Below, in pieces: positions 25,706 through 45,800 of a DNA stretch of 64,000 bases. The stretch spans positions 30,579,520 through 30,643,519 of the forward strand of contig CM037840.1 in NCBI GenBank assembly GCA_021234535.1, in the 5' to 3' direction. A model generated the notes under the pieces. The model had not been told where the DNA came from and searched no databases. It saw nothing but the letters and a program-made list of their open reading frames with translations. Both the position numbers and the translations under genes were made by a program. Position 1 is the stretch's first letter; each line of letters begins with the position of its first letter. This stretch comes from Stichopus chloronotus. Its lineage: Eukaryota > Echinodermata > Holothuroidea > Aspidochirotida > Stichopodidae.

Positions 25706-26625
25706 GATGCTACATATACGGTGTTACGATGTCCAGACATAAAAGTTGTGGCAAAGAAAGAGGTTTTAGTAAGGGACGTTTTGGAAAGCAGACTAATGAG
25801 GAAAAGAATGAGTATCCGAATTTCAAAGTAATATAACTCGTTTCTTGGCAAATTAATTACATAACATTTTACAGTGAACAAAGTGTACCGGTACTTACAA
25901 AAGAAGTAAAGAAAATCGCCCGCGGGAGGTACCTCCGGTGGACCGTTTCAGCTGGGCTCTCGCGTGGCGGTCTCTTATGCGTTTTCGCAAAGATGGTGGC
26001 TGAGATGCATGCATACGGCTTCCGACACGTCAGGCCAGGGCGAGGTAGTTCAGTGTAACCAGGAAGGGGATTACTATGCGGTAATCCATGGGATGGACAA
26101 AGCTGATAGTTCGTTCGTAAAATCAAGAAGAACCCGTAAGGAGGAGACCAGTCATAGTTAAAAGGGCGAGTTCAGTACGTGTTCCGATGTGGAGCTGTTG
26201 CACAGAGTTTGGTCAGGTGAAAAGATCGTAAGCTTCGAGACATGTTTACACCACCATCCGAGAGAGGAGAGAGAGCGAGCCACACCTTGTACAAGTGTTT
26301 TGAGACCGTTCCAACATGACGCCGGATTCCAAACGTTAATACAGAACAATACTATACAGGCTCGTGTGAACGTTTTCAACACTTAAATTAGCATATCAAC
26401 AACAGAAAATGCGGCAGCTCAGGCCTTCGATAACAACAAACATTCTTGTACATAACACCGAGATTGCGACTGGTCAGGTATTCAACAACAAACTATTATA
26501 CATAACAACGGTAAATCAATATCGTTTTGCTTCATATTTCACATTCGTATCTCCAGACCATTTACAGTCCTGTCATACCTGATATCATATCACAAGGTTT
26601 AGATAGGATCAGAGACACGAGGATA
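25706..26625. mobile_element. Unidentified ~0.9-kb insertion in macro-repeat unit 4
   Basis: At 'gaaaatatcctgat' (25695-25708) the repeat sequence stops and resumes near 26625 with 'aggttaggttctcag', so about 915 bp interrupts what is continuous in units 1-3. The insert is richer in GC around 25915-26320, contains 'aggaggagacc' and 'gagagaggagagagag' tracts, and has no terminal inverted repeats that I can see. It has no open frame with recognisable motifs. A solo LTR or SINE-like element is possible; the family is not identified. Confidence 0.5.
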
Positions 26626-28689
26626 AGGTTAGGTTCTCAGTTCTCGAGATTTGTTGTCATGCATGATATAGTTTTACGATGGGTGAACAACATGCTACGT
26701 TTACTAAATGTACGTGGTGTGTTTCGTCTTTGTTGTGAGAAGGATCTGTTTGCTTGATCATCAAAGTCCTTCACAACCGTCTAAAAAGGAAAGCCTCTTG
26801 AGGCAAGCTTCAAATAAAAACATGTATGAACAGGTTGGCTTTAATTTCACACTTTGTGGTATTTTCTTGACTTCAATGTGAGTATTTCAAACTCATTTTC
26901 TATGCTTTATTAACGTCATTCGACCTATATTATAGTCTAAGTCTACAGTGACGTAAGCAATGCAACAATTGTAGGCCTATACGGTGGGAATAGTTGATCG
27001 TCCGAGCCTTGCAAAATCGCATGAGTTTGGCTCACCATAATTTCAGCTATGGGGTTTCCCAAGTGGATAAAAACAACAATAACCATGAATACAAACTCGC
27101 TATAGAACAAGCGATTTGTAAAACTTCAGATATAAGACCAATACATCAGGATCGATCCTTCATCAAAGACTTGATTTCGAGACTGTGGCTTTGGGGCCAA
27201 ACACTGCTTAGTGAGGATTGACTGCACTGGTCCTTGTCCATGGGATCCGGAGGGGCTTCGTTAGCCGGTAAGTTCGGAATACAAGTGTGTCGGAATACAG
27301 CTGTGTCGGAACGTAGGGGTGTCGGAATATAGCGCAGTCACCACTTTGTCTGCCTTTAACAGCGGTGTACGTAATATAACAAATTTTTGCTTCCATAGAG
27401 TACACATATACGGTGGACTTTTAGTTCAACGTATGGCTTCGTTTTAGTTGTAGACATCGCTCATGTGGAAAGTTGACATAACGACCTACCATATCTTACG
27501 TCGGTAAGTCAAAAAGTGTTTCCTTTACTGGCAGTCTTCCATCATTGTGCATAGGAACAAGATAAAACAGGTGTCATACTGTCCTCGGGGCGCACGGGGG
27601 TGCATCCTGCCCATGACCTGATGTGTGAGACCATGGGAAGGGTGAGATCTTGGCTAAATGATGAAATCATGAAAGAGAACACAAATTGCTTTAAACATAG
27701 TCCTTTCCATAATTCTGTAAGGATGTTATATTTGAAATTAAAATCTAACGTTTCATGAGAAACAACTACAAGCTTAACATGAATTAATATCACAACTTTA
27801 AAACGAAACGATTTAGTTTAGTATCGGTAAAACATCAATGATTGTGTTACTGTAAAATTGCCATGTAGAGATGAATATAGTTTCAGCGACCCTGTAGGAA
27901 AAAAACTGCTAGCTCAATTCTCGAAGACAAAAGAGAGCATCTCAGTAATTGCTTATATTTTACGATATAAAATAATACATACAATGACTAATGAAGTAGG
28001 CCTGACTATAGTTTGGATGTTAGGGTTCGGGACTACTTCTAGACGGGATGGGGGTGTTGTAGCATTTTCCTAGTTTGAAACACATATGCCAAAGAGTGCA
28101 TGCATTGACCCCCAAATGACATACTTTTTTACCGGCCTGTGTCCCAGCGTCACGCGTGCAAGCACCGGTTTGGAATCAAACATTAGAAATTTCCAAAGTA
28201 ATAGCCCCCCCCACCCTCAGAAAAAAGGAAAATAAAAAAAATGCTCATAAGTATAGTCAAAGTGGCACGCATCGCACTGTTGCGCTCTCTAGTCTTGGCT
28301 TTGGTAGTAAAACTCGTACACTATATTGACAGCCTTAAATTTCCTTCAGACTGAAGACACTCTCTTACAATGCCTAAATCTAGGGCGCGCACAAACAAAT
28401 GTCTTGGATCGCCGCCCCTGGTTACGGATGACAAAACAGGCAAAAGAACAGTCACGGCCTGACACTGTGTCTCGTGAACGGTGAACCTTGTAAAATTGCA
28501 TGGCCGTACTACCTTATTGATTGACTTACCCCTGTCATCAAGTATTTCACAAATAGTTCTTTTGGTTTAACACATTGGGACATCGGTGACTAGAATTTCA
28601 TTTCCTTTTGGGGGGGGGGGGGGGCACAGGGGATTTTTCCCTGAATTCTGTTTGTGACTAATTAGAGGGGTTACTATCTAAGCGGAGTG

Positions 28690-28829
<140 letters not shown>

Positions 28830-29201
28830 CTTTATACACATTACACTCAAATCAGGTAATGCTGTCATGGTCTGGTGGGCATGGTTGCAAGGCGTTGTGT
28901 CTACACTTGGAAACTAGCTCGGACCGGCTATTAAATCGATTTGCTTGAAAATCGCTTTTAGCGTGAAACACGTGTAGTAGACTGTTATCATAACATAACA
29001 TATCATAATATTACAAATATATTTGCTCTTAGTACTCTAATTGAGCACTTTACTCCCACGAGTCTAGAATACTACAAATCTATATATATATGTATATGTA
29101 TATATATATGTATATACGATATGTAAGGCTTTTGCCGGTAGAGATAGTGCTCAATGTAGCGTTAGGCTAAGAGCTATGCTATATCAGCATTAAGATGGAT
29201 T

Positions 29202-29245
29202 GTTGCTACTCTGAGTTTCACGTTTTTACACGATCATCAGGCAAC
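29202..29245 (-). ncRNA. Candidate type I hammerhead ribozyme (left arm, mirror copy)
   Basis: Reverse-complement twin of the ribozyme at 29758-29801: the CTGATGA core lies at 29234-29240 on the minus strand and the predicted cut falls after 29207. The two ribozymes sit near the outer ends of the palindrome and point outward on opposite strands. Confidence 0.68.
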
Positions 29246-29289
29246 TAACCGGGGGTTGAATGGTTCTTTACTTAAATATGGTAAACTAC

Positions 29290-29493
29290 TCATGGAGGGT
29301 CCCTATGGTTGGCTGGTTTTGTATATCGGCGTTTGCCATGGCGACATCTTGACACAATCTCTGACCTTTTGTTCAAAAGTGATGTTTTGTCTGCTGACAG
29401 TATAGCCATTTTCTCTTCTGTACAAAGGTTGCAGTGGCCTTGGGCGGTCATGCGTGTTGGGATCCGTTTGAGGATGTTCCACTGAATACTGAA
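29290..29493 (-). pseudogene. C-terminal fragment of a Penelope-like element protein (left arm, mirror copy)
   Basis: Exact mirror of the right-arm fragment, with its stop codon at 29290-29292 on the minus strand. The two copies face away from each other, with their upstream parts meeting at the 16-nt spacer and their 3' ends pointing outward. Neither encodes a complete protein. Confidence 0.7.
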
Positions 29494-29509
29494 GCTTGTG
29501 CTGGATTCT

Positions 29510-29713
29510 TTCAGTATTCAGTGGAACATCCTCAAACGGATCCCAACACGCATGACCGCCCAAGGCCACTGCAACCTTTGTACAGAAGAGAAAATGGCTA
29601 TACTGTCAGCAGACAAAACATCACTTTTGAACAAAAGGTCAGAGATTGTGTCAAGATGTCGCCATGGCAAACGCCGATATACAAAACCAGCCAACCATAG
29701 GGACCCTCCATGA
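29510..29713 (+). pseudogene. C-terminal fragment of a Penelope-like element protein (right arm)
   Basis: The frame that stops at TGA 29711-29713 reads ...CNLCTEEKMAILSADK...LLNKRSEIVSRCRH..., about 68 aa. The CNLCxxEK...LLNKRxE...CRH pattern is the usual extreme C-terminus, after the GIY-YIG nuclease, of Penelope-like retroelement proteins in invertebrates (family knowledge from memory, not a search). The reverse transcriptase and most of GIY-YIG are absent, so it is a 3' remnant. The hammerhead motif begins 45 nt after the stop codon, as expected for a PLE terminal repeat. Confidence 0.72.
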
Positions 29714-29757
29714 GTAGTTTACCATATTTAAGTAAAGAACCATTCAACCCCCGGTTA

Positions 29758-29801
29758 GTTGCCTGATGATCGTGTAAAAACGTGAAACTCAGAGTAGCAA
29801 C
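29758..29801 (+). ncRNA. Candidate type I hammerhead ribozyme of a Penelope-like element (right arm)
   Basis: All core elements are in order. Stem I strand GTTGC (29758-29762) is followed by the core CTGATGA (29763-29769) and a stem II hairpin at 29770-29783 (CGT/ACG around an A-rich loop, with a U-U mismatch at the base). Then come GAA (29784-29786), a stem III hairpin ACT-CAG-AGT (29787-29795), the cleavage nucleotide A at 29796, and GCAAC (29797-29801), which closes five base pairs with GTTGC. Self-cleavage would fall after 29796. Minimal hammerheads of this layout are known from Penelope-like elements. The weak stem II may lower activity; activity is not shown here. Confidence 0.7.
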
Positions 29802-30030
29802 AATCCATCTTAATGCTGATATATATGTATATATATATATTTGACTCGGAGAGTACAAGAAAATTTTGGCTTTTACAAACTTCCAGATGGCAGGAAAAAG
29901 TACTTCACGAGTGTACATGAATTGAGTGTCTGAGCCTTCAAATATTGATATCATGTCTGCAATTAATCAGTTCATGTCAAAAGGAGAATAAGAATGTAAA
30001 AATGGTAATACAAATTAGTGTTTTGAGATA

Positions 30031-32490
30031 ATACAAGAATCGTAATGCGCTTCTCATCCCTTTCTTTATTGATTGATTGATTGTTTTTAGTTTTTGACAA
30101 GGAACTGGAACTTTGCGCTCTTCTATTTGTAGTATCATGTTATTGAGCAGATACTCTCTAGAAGATTCGTGTGTGCGAAGTTCTAGCGACTTTTGTATGT
30201 ATACCCTCGTCGATTGAGAGTATTTACAGTTCACTTCCATCGATCTGAAGGCTCTCTTCTGTTGCCCTCTGTGTTTACTACAGCCTACAAGTCAACTGTG
30301 TAGTGAAGTTATTGGCTTCACAATATTCAATGTCTATTAACATATATTTATCGCCGAAGCCAGCCTACTGTACCCTACACTCAGTCTGTGTACTTTCGTC
30401 GCTGTTGTCATTCCTATACTCTGGGACACTGTTTTACTGATAGTCTCCGAGACCTTAGTTACGGTTAGCCGACGTTAATCACCGGTCACATTCTTCAATA
30501 TCATATTCCACTCGTATCACATTGTTCCAGTTCAAAGCAGAAATGCAAATGGTATGACGTAATGTCGTATTGGGTGTCGTATGCTAGAAATGAACGGAAT
30601 GTAAAATTTCCACTAATTTGACATACTGATGTATGATGTGTAGTATCTGAGAAAGTGAGTGATTTGACATAGCACCCTATGAGTTTGTGCCTTAATTAAT
30701 ACTAATTAATTTACACTAAGCTTGTTTTTTCAATAGCAAAAGGAAAATTAAATGCCAATTATCTGGAATACTACAAAAACAACGCAGGCACATAACTTCG
30801 ATTACCCCAGGAAATGTTTAGTTTGGGGAACTTGGAAAATTTTCAAACTTGATTTTCTCAAAAGTTAATTTTGCCTTATACGTCAGTATGCTAGGTCACC
30901 GCCGGTTCTGATACAAGTCAGTCTTACGGAAACTTGTTTCATTTTCTGGTCTTCTGATCCATCAGCGTAAGCTGGGGTGTGGAGTGTTGAGCCGTCCCCC
31001 TCCCCTTGGCCAGGTGTTATCCCCATTCCTTCATCCCGACAAAGCTGGTACTTTATTGAGAGACATATCAGATGTTGAGTCACCTTTCTACCGCCTTTGA
31101 CCATCATCTACGGTCCTGGATGATTTGCAAACGTGAATGCAAACTTATCAATGTGGAACTTGACCTTTGACCTCTTACATTGACCTCACCACACATATAA
31201 ACACGATGGGGCACTTATCTACCAACTTTGAACTTCATCGACGTTGAGGGCTTGCAGGACTGAGAGTTGCAAATGCAAACTGTTCACCGTGAAATATGAA
31301 CTTTGACCCACCTTGAACTTTGTCCGACCTTGAACTTTGACATCAGAACACATATGCACATATTTTTAGATAAAATCTTGCACACCAGTTATGTATTTGA
31401 AGGTTTCATTAAAAAACAACTTTGAATTATGAAACAGAGGTGAAGTAAGATTCATTAATTTGAGATTTGATCCCTGACCAATGACGTCAGATTTTGAGAT
31501 ACAAGTTTAGTCACCTTTCTACCGACTTATTTGACCTTAATCGACATGGCATTCTTCGAGGAGTTTCGCGAGCTTCCTTACTTGGAATTTTGATAACAGT
31601 TTTGATGTAGGTGCTCTGGGCCACCTTCAATACGATGCCAAGTTAGTACCAGCTTAGTCCTCACCTCTTCCTCTTCATTACATTTTCACGACCTTACATT
31701 GAAGGAGTCTATACATGGTATACCCAAGTCTTCATAAAGGACTCAGACCTGCTATAGAAGGTAGGCTATGTGCTCTTAAAGAAGGTTTTTTTTTTCAACT
31801 GAATGAGGGAACCTTCATTCGTTCAGTCCTATTCCGCTGACAAGTAAATCAATGGGTGGCGCATATAACAAAGTCTTGTATTGAAACAGTATGGTGAGCT
31901 TTCTTAAGCTTGCGGTCCGCAACTGATCGTCCCATGAACCGCTTGAATAATGGCAACGTAACAACAACAACGTATAGGCTTTGCCCTTTTGTCGTTATAT
32001 ACTTGAACGCCTGAGTATGTGCACTGCTGTGGTAACACATACAGTGTGTAAGTAATCACTTGAGTGAACAAGTCAACAGTTGGTGACAAATCTGTCGACT
32101 CTCAATATGGTGAACTAAAATGCGGAAGTGGCGTAACAAATTTCGAGGCGCTCTATTCCAGAGGAATGTAGAGATCCTATAGGATCTCGAGAGGAATGGT
32201 GAGAAGATCCGTCGCCTTTTATAGCACACTTGCCACTTTAGAAAATAGGCATACCGTGTTGCTTGAATGATCTCGAGTTTGTTGGCAATGATGATCCTTT
32301 CAAATGTACCGGTAATATTTATGAGCCTGCTCTGTGTGTTTGTGGCGTTAACCTACGACATTTTAAACATGAAATGTGTTACCCTGGTATTTGAATGTGA
32401 TTGCAACACTGCTACATATGGCACATTACTTAAGCGTACGCTACATCAAAGTACTTGACGATTTTGAAGCAGACATACTTTTGTATGCAT
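30031..32490. other. Intergenic, no gene seen
   Basis: AT-rich DNA between the array and the PABP gene. It holds a small GATT repeat (30069-30083) and a stretch at 31150-31560 rich in 'ttgaccttgaactttgac'-type phrases. Open frames are short and unsupported. The promoter and 5' UTR exon(s) of the PABP gene should lie in this interval, since the first coding exon has an AG acceptor in its 5' UTR, but I cannot place a transcription start. Confidence 0.5.
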
Positions 32491-40477
<7,987 letters not shown>

Positions 40478-42610
40478 TCACCGCTACTTTGTCAGCAGTA
40501 GTGAATGATTTTAACAAGGTTCTTCGTTCAACAGAAAGCAGTTACTTTCCATAAAGTAGCCTCTCATGTAGGTGTTACTTCACTTGGTGGTACTTGTCTG
40601 GGGAGCCGGATATTTGTATGGGGGGGGGGGGGGCAATAGTAGTAATAAGGGGATAATTTGACACATATGTCGGGCACGCATAGGGACTGCATTGTAGGGA
40701 CCTCCAAGGGCCAGCAACAGTGACAGGGACAACATTGTGGGTGTCGGGAGGGCGTTTTGCGACTGCATAGGTTAGCATCGAGGTTCGGGGCCGTATTTTG
40801 AGCTCTCACCAACGTGTTCTCATTTTCTCATTTTTTTTTTTCTCATTTTGTTCTCAGATTGCTCATTTTTCACGTTTGCATACATTCGGTTCTCATTTTT
40901 CAGCTTTCTCGCATATTTGCTACGTAGCACTCATTTAGCACTCACCCCCTCTCTCTCTCCACCTCTTGCACTGGTCTATGTGGGGCCTTGCGCTATTTCA
41001 ACACTAAGTCCGTGCAATTTTCTGATTGGTCCATCTGGGGATTGGTAATACTGCCACCTAATTGTCAAGTTTACAACAATATTTGGAGTTATTGGACATC
41101 ATTGCACTCCCATGGGTAAATAGTAAAGCAAAAGAGCATATTGCAATCAAAGTTTTGGGATGAATGTAACACTAAATTCCTACTAATACCTCAAAAGGAG
41201 CATTGTTTCAAAACCCCGAGAATGCCATATGCACACAACAGAGTTTTGGCATTCCTGGGGCCTGCACTATGAATATCATAAAATAGCCTAAAAATCACTA
41301 AAATTTTAATATTTTTGGGGAAAGAGGATGAATATTGTCATTCTTCGCTATTCTTCAATGTTTCTTTGCAATTCTTTTTTTTATATCAGGAGATATTTCA
41401 AAGAAAATGCATTTTACGTAGGGTTGATCAAACCCCACCTTCAAAATGCTAAGTAGGGCTAGGGTTAGGGTTAAATTAGGGGTTGTTATTATTGCCACAA
41501 TACGTGCAGAAACAGCTGTGTAATATGTTCCCTAGTTAGAAAATGATAACCTTCAAATACTCACAGATTTGCAGCAAACTGCGATACGTAAAAAAATAGT
41601 TATTGAAGTTTTCCTGGATGCCCAGAGAGGTGCTTCTGTTTGGTCTGTGTGTGGTCTATTCTTCAAAGTAACAAGTGACCATACTGAACCAGAGAAGAGT
41701 AATATTTAGTCATATATAGTTCTAGAAAAAACAAATTATCACTTTCTGTGTGATACTTTAGAGTTCTTTAAGTCGATTTGTTAAAAGTTCAGTTTTTGTG
41801 ATTTCTAAAAGTTGCATTTGGTCTATGTGTGGTTTGCACAATGAAGCACACACTGATAATTTATTAAATATTTATTGCATCATTCAGTGCCTCTTGTGAG
41901 CAAATTGACTTAAGGCATCTAACATTTTACACTTTCAACATTCTTTATCAATTAAGCTTAATTAGTAAAGCTGACCATGAGAGGGACATGTGCAGTTATT
42001 GCACAAAAGTGAATGGTCCATGTGGGGTTTTGATGAAACTTTTGTGAGGGCGCTGTTTTGGTCTATGTGGGGTCTTTTCCATATTTTTGGTCTATGTGGG
42101 GTCTTTTACAGAAGGGGGTAATGAGTGGAGTGGTAATAGGGGTGCACTCAGCTGCACTTGGAAAGGGATAAATATGGATCAGATTGCATCATTCATTAAT
42201 TACTTTACTACTGCCAGCAGTCAAACTGCATGGTGGAGTGTCTGACGGTTCATAAACAGTGCAGTTAGTTACTTTCTCATATCAGCAAATATGCGGGATG
42301 ATAATATTACCCCAATGAAGTAGGTGAAATTATGTAAAGCATAATTAACCAAAAACACTGTCCATTTTGCCTTTCACAGTCATTTTTTCCAGGAAACCTT
42401 TAAATATGTTGTAGTTAAAATCTTTGTGATTCAGTAACAATGTGGACCTAGCCCCGACATAAAAATTGATAGGCTGCTTTAATGTTCTGACATAAAGCTA
42501 TCATTCGTATTGTTTGCTACCTCAGCAAGATGTTTATTTTCAAACTCCTGACTTCTTTCAAAAATGGGTAAAGTTTGAAGAGCATAAACTTTTGTTAAAG
42601 ATTAATATGG
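40478..42610. other. Downstream of PABP: non-coding, with a dispersed 'TGGTCTATGTGGGG' motif
   Basis: May include the PABP 3' UTR. Holds a 13-G run (40620-40633), a short telomere-like 'tagggttagggtta' (41458-41473), and seven copies of a ~14-bp motif at about 40972, 41027, 41641, 41819, 42014, 42059 and 42088. No MLLE-encoding exon was recognised. No clear AATAAA hexamer was found by eye. Confidence 0.5.
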
Positions 42611-42614
42611 ATCT

Positions 42615-42880
42615 TCAGATGCTTAAAGGCAGTCAATAATAGCCTCAGGCAGTTCCAATTCTTCCAATCACTTACTTTTGCCACCCCCTCCCCCTCAACA
42701 ACCTGTCTAAGACTTCCCCACATGTGTTATCAACACATGGGCCCTTTTTATGTTATGTAATACATGCTACTCTACAGCTTTTAAATTTGCTGTCCATCAA
42801 AGAGCAGAACCAATTCAGAATTTTCCTTACCCATAGCCAAAAATGTCGCTTGGGGTGATGATTGACTGTCTTTAAGTTGC
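42615..42880 (+). repeat. ~270-bp repeat downstream of PABP (copy 2)
   Basis: Second copy of the 32491-32760 repeat, same strand, beginning 'gatgcttaaaggcag' and ending 'cttggggtgatg'. Could be a dispersed repeat family or a trace of an old tandem duplication of the locus. Confidence 0.65.
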
Positions 42881-45800
42881 GAATGTACTATTTTTCACTG
42901 TACTTTATCAAATATATAGTTACACAGAAGAGACAAAAATATAAACTCAAACAGGGTCACCATTTTTACTTTAATTGATTGTACTGTTTATTGGCCAGAT
43001 AAATGACAAAATTTAAGTCAAGAATTACTTCATTATGCAATCTTTAATATACAGTGCTATCAAAGATCGATTAATTTGCACAGCTACATACAAAATTGTG
43101 ATTGGTAATATACAAGTATCAATTTGCAGGTCATGAAAGCGAAGGACAAAACTTTGAATAATTCATTTACATCATTTCAAAATACTATACATATAAGACA
43201 ACAAAAGGATTACATGAATAACACTAGGTTGTGTGAAGCCATATCTGGACAGCATTTCATAAGAATCATTGACAATTGAGCTAATCTTACAATATATACA
43301 ATTTACAATGTAAAGCATTGTATATGCAAGTAGGATTCTTTCGTGTGGACATTTATTGTGACTATGAGTGCAGCCCATAACATTAATTTCTTTTATAAAA
43401 AATTAGCTGAACCCTGTAATTATAAACGTCAGCACAATGATAATGTATGCTCTACAGTAAATTCTTTGAATACAATATAATGTGATGAAGTCACATGCCA
43501 ACTTTAAGATTTGCAGTAAGTACCTACCTCAAAATGTTGATGTTACAAGCAAGGGCAAGGTTTTCATGATTCGACATCTGCTCACATCAAATGACCGCTA
43601 AACTTTCATAAAAGCAGTGGAAAATTGCAATGGGGGATTACACCTACCTACCTACCCACCTACCTACCTACCTACCTACCTACCTACCTACCATACTTAG
43701 GACAAAAAATACTGAAAAGGTTTCTAGACAAACTAGACTTCCTCTGACACTATATGACCTTTTACATAGAAACAAAAAACAAAACCAAAAACATGGATAT
43801 TGTACTCACTATGCTGAAGCCACATGCCAAAAGTGAATGTAGCTTTCACTACCTCTTTCAGTATATTGATGTTTTAAGCAAAAGCATCACACACACAAAC
43901 ATGCACATACATACACATGGCAAACTTCACTGCACAGGATGCTTGCCTATCTTTGGCCAGTTTCAATTCAATGTTCTAGACATATACACATATTAAGTCA
44001 TCATTCAGAATTTTTAGACTTCAAAATTACTTCATCTTGCTCAATTTATAAGAAAACTTTCATTTTTTTCTTCTCAATTACACATTTTTGCTTATGTTCG
44101 ACAACTAATATCCCCTAAAATGATATCAAATATAGCTCAAGAAAACCTAGGCATCTGATGTCAAAATGAACATGTTATTCTTTGCTACTTGAGGGGGATA
44201 GAGTCACCATGAGGTGACAAGAGTGAACTAACGCAATAAAATTGTTAAGAAGATGCATTACACTTATCTACTGTCTTAGTGTTTAAGCTAAACTGAAGCC
44301 ATAAAAAATTTTTCATACCACACTTAGACAGGATAAGTGTGATACATCTTCTCACCAACCCCATTGTCTTAAATCATTCTGTATCACCTCAAACAAAGGT
44401 GACTTGATTTTTTCAAGGAGAAATAGTGAACCAGAGGGTCATCCGCCATGCTACATTCCTGACTTAGTAGAGAAATGGTTGCTCATGTACATCTCTTTTG
44501 TTCATTGACTAGTACACAATCACATGCATTCTATTTCCACAGTTAGCTGGCAGATGGAAGATTAAGTTTCACAGTTTTTTCCTCCTTTGGTGAGGAGGCC
44601 TACAGACAATGTTTATTGCCTAATTGCACATGAACTTGAAATAGGGGTGGCTTCTATCCCAACTTCAGATGTGCATTCAGATTTTACTGAAAACATACAG
44701 GCCTAGACCTTCTAGCTCTAAGCTGTTTCATGTTGCAATCTGTATCATATGTTTTGCTTGTACTTCACAAATCCATTTCCTTTAATATCTTCATTACAAA
44801 TTGAGCAACTCCCAATCACATCCATCAATGAATAACACACATACTAAATTCTCTCATCACCCCCCAAATACACTGGTAGTAGTAGAAGTTTAACTTTTTA
44901 AACCTGTGGTATGACTCCAAGAGGCTTTGCAATCAAAAAATTTTCTTAGACGGCTACATGGATCAACCGATGGTGGTGCTTAGCTTAGATATTGTTACTA
45001 TTGTCTACCACCATTCTAACCATGTTCCCAGACCCTAAGTAGTTCTCCCAGATGAAAAAGACTGCTTACCTTATGCCCTTAGACATTTCCTTATGACAGT
45101 TTTGAAACATTACGCCCCACATTCAGCTTAGGGAAATATGGTAACCTTAAATTAAAAAGACGTTACCAGAGTTAAGATAAGCTGGTGTAAGAGAAATCTA
45201 TTTAAATCCCTAATACCCACTCAGGTAAATAATGCAGTTAATAAGATACCACATGAAGAGGTTCTACAGAAACTGCTGTCTGCTTTGTCATTTAATGGCA
45301 GAGAATTTTGGGTTGTCAGGTATGTTGTAAAAATTGAGTAATTGAGAAGAGCATGTTCTGACTAATGACACAAAGAAACAGGATTTTAAGCAGCTTTAAT
45401 TCATCATGGATATGAAAAGAGGGTTTTGAGTAGCTTTGATTCAGTATGTTAACCTCCAATGAAATAAATTGACGCTTGACCCCCATTAAAAACAATAGGG
45501 ATCATCTACTCACAATTAACTCTTCACAACAAGTTTGAAGACAACAGATTGTCTCATGAATCATGCAAACATAGCATTGCAATTAATGTACAGTGGTTCA
45601 AAGGTCTGCATATACATTGCCTGCATGCACTGTACATGTCAACTGTTGACAGCTGAACTTACAGTGAACAATATGGTAAACCAAATTTGGAAGTGATATA
45701 ATGAATTCTGGGGCATTCCATTCATGAGATGATTCATTGTCCGTAAAGTTCCATCGACTTTCTCATCTGGGAATTCCCTGTTTACAGCATTTTCGCCCAG

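Larger units (their letters stand above)
29181..29822. repeat. Near-perfect palindrome, 313-bp arms, 16-nt spacer
   Basis: Arms 29181-29493 and 29510-29822 are reverse complements about a centre at 29501.5. The spacer 29494-29509 contains 'gcttgtgctggatt'. I saw no mismatch in the stretches compared by eye. As a result the same 66-residue tail appears in open frames on both strands (29303-29569 minus, 29434-29700 plus). Arms that long and that similar imply a recent tail-to-tail or foldback duplication. Each arm holds the 3' end of a Penelope-like element (next entries). Confidence 0.93.

Noticed and set aside
31150..31560. Cluster of 'tgaccttga' words resembling nuclear-receptor half-sites
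   Set aside because: Such phrases are common in dispersed invertebrate repeats, and no promoter or spacing rule supports a regulatory role.
41458..41473. Telomere-like TTAGGG repeats
   Set aside because: Only about two and a half units; too short to be more than chance or a repair scar.
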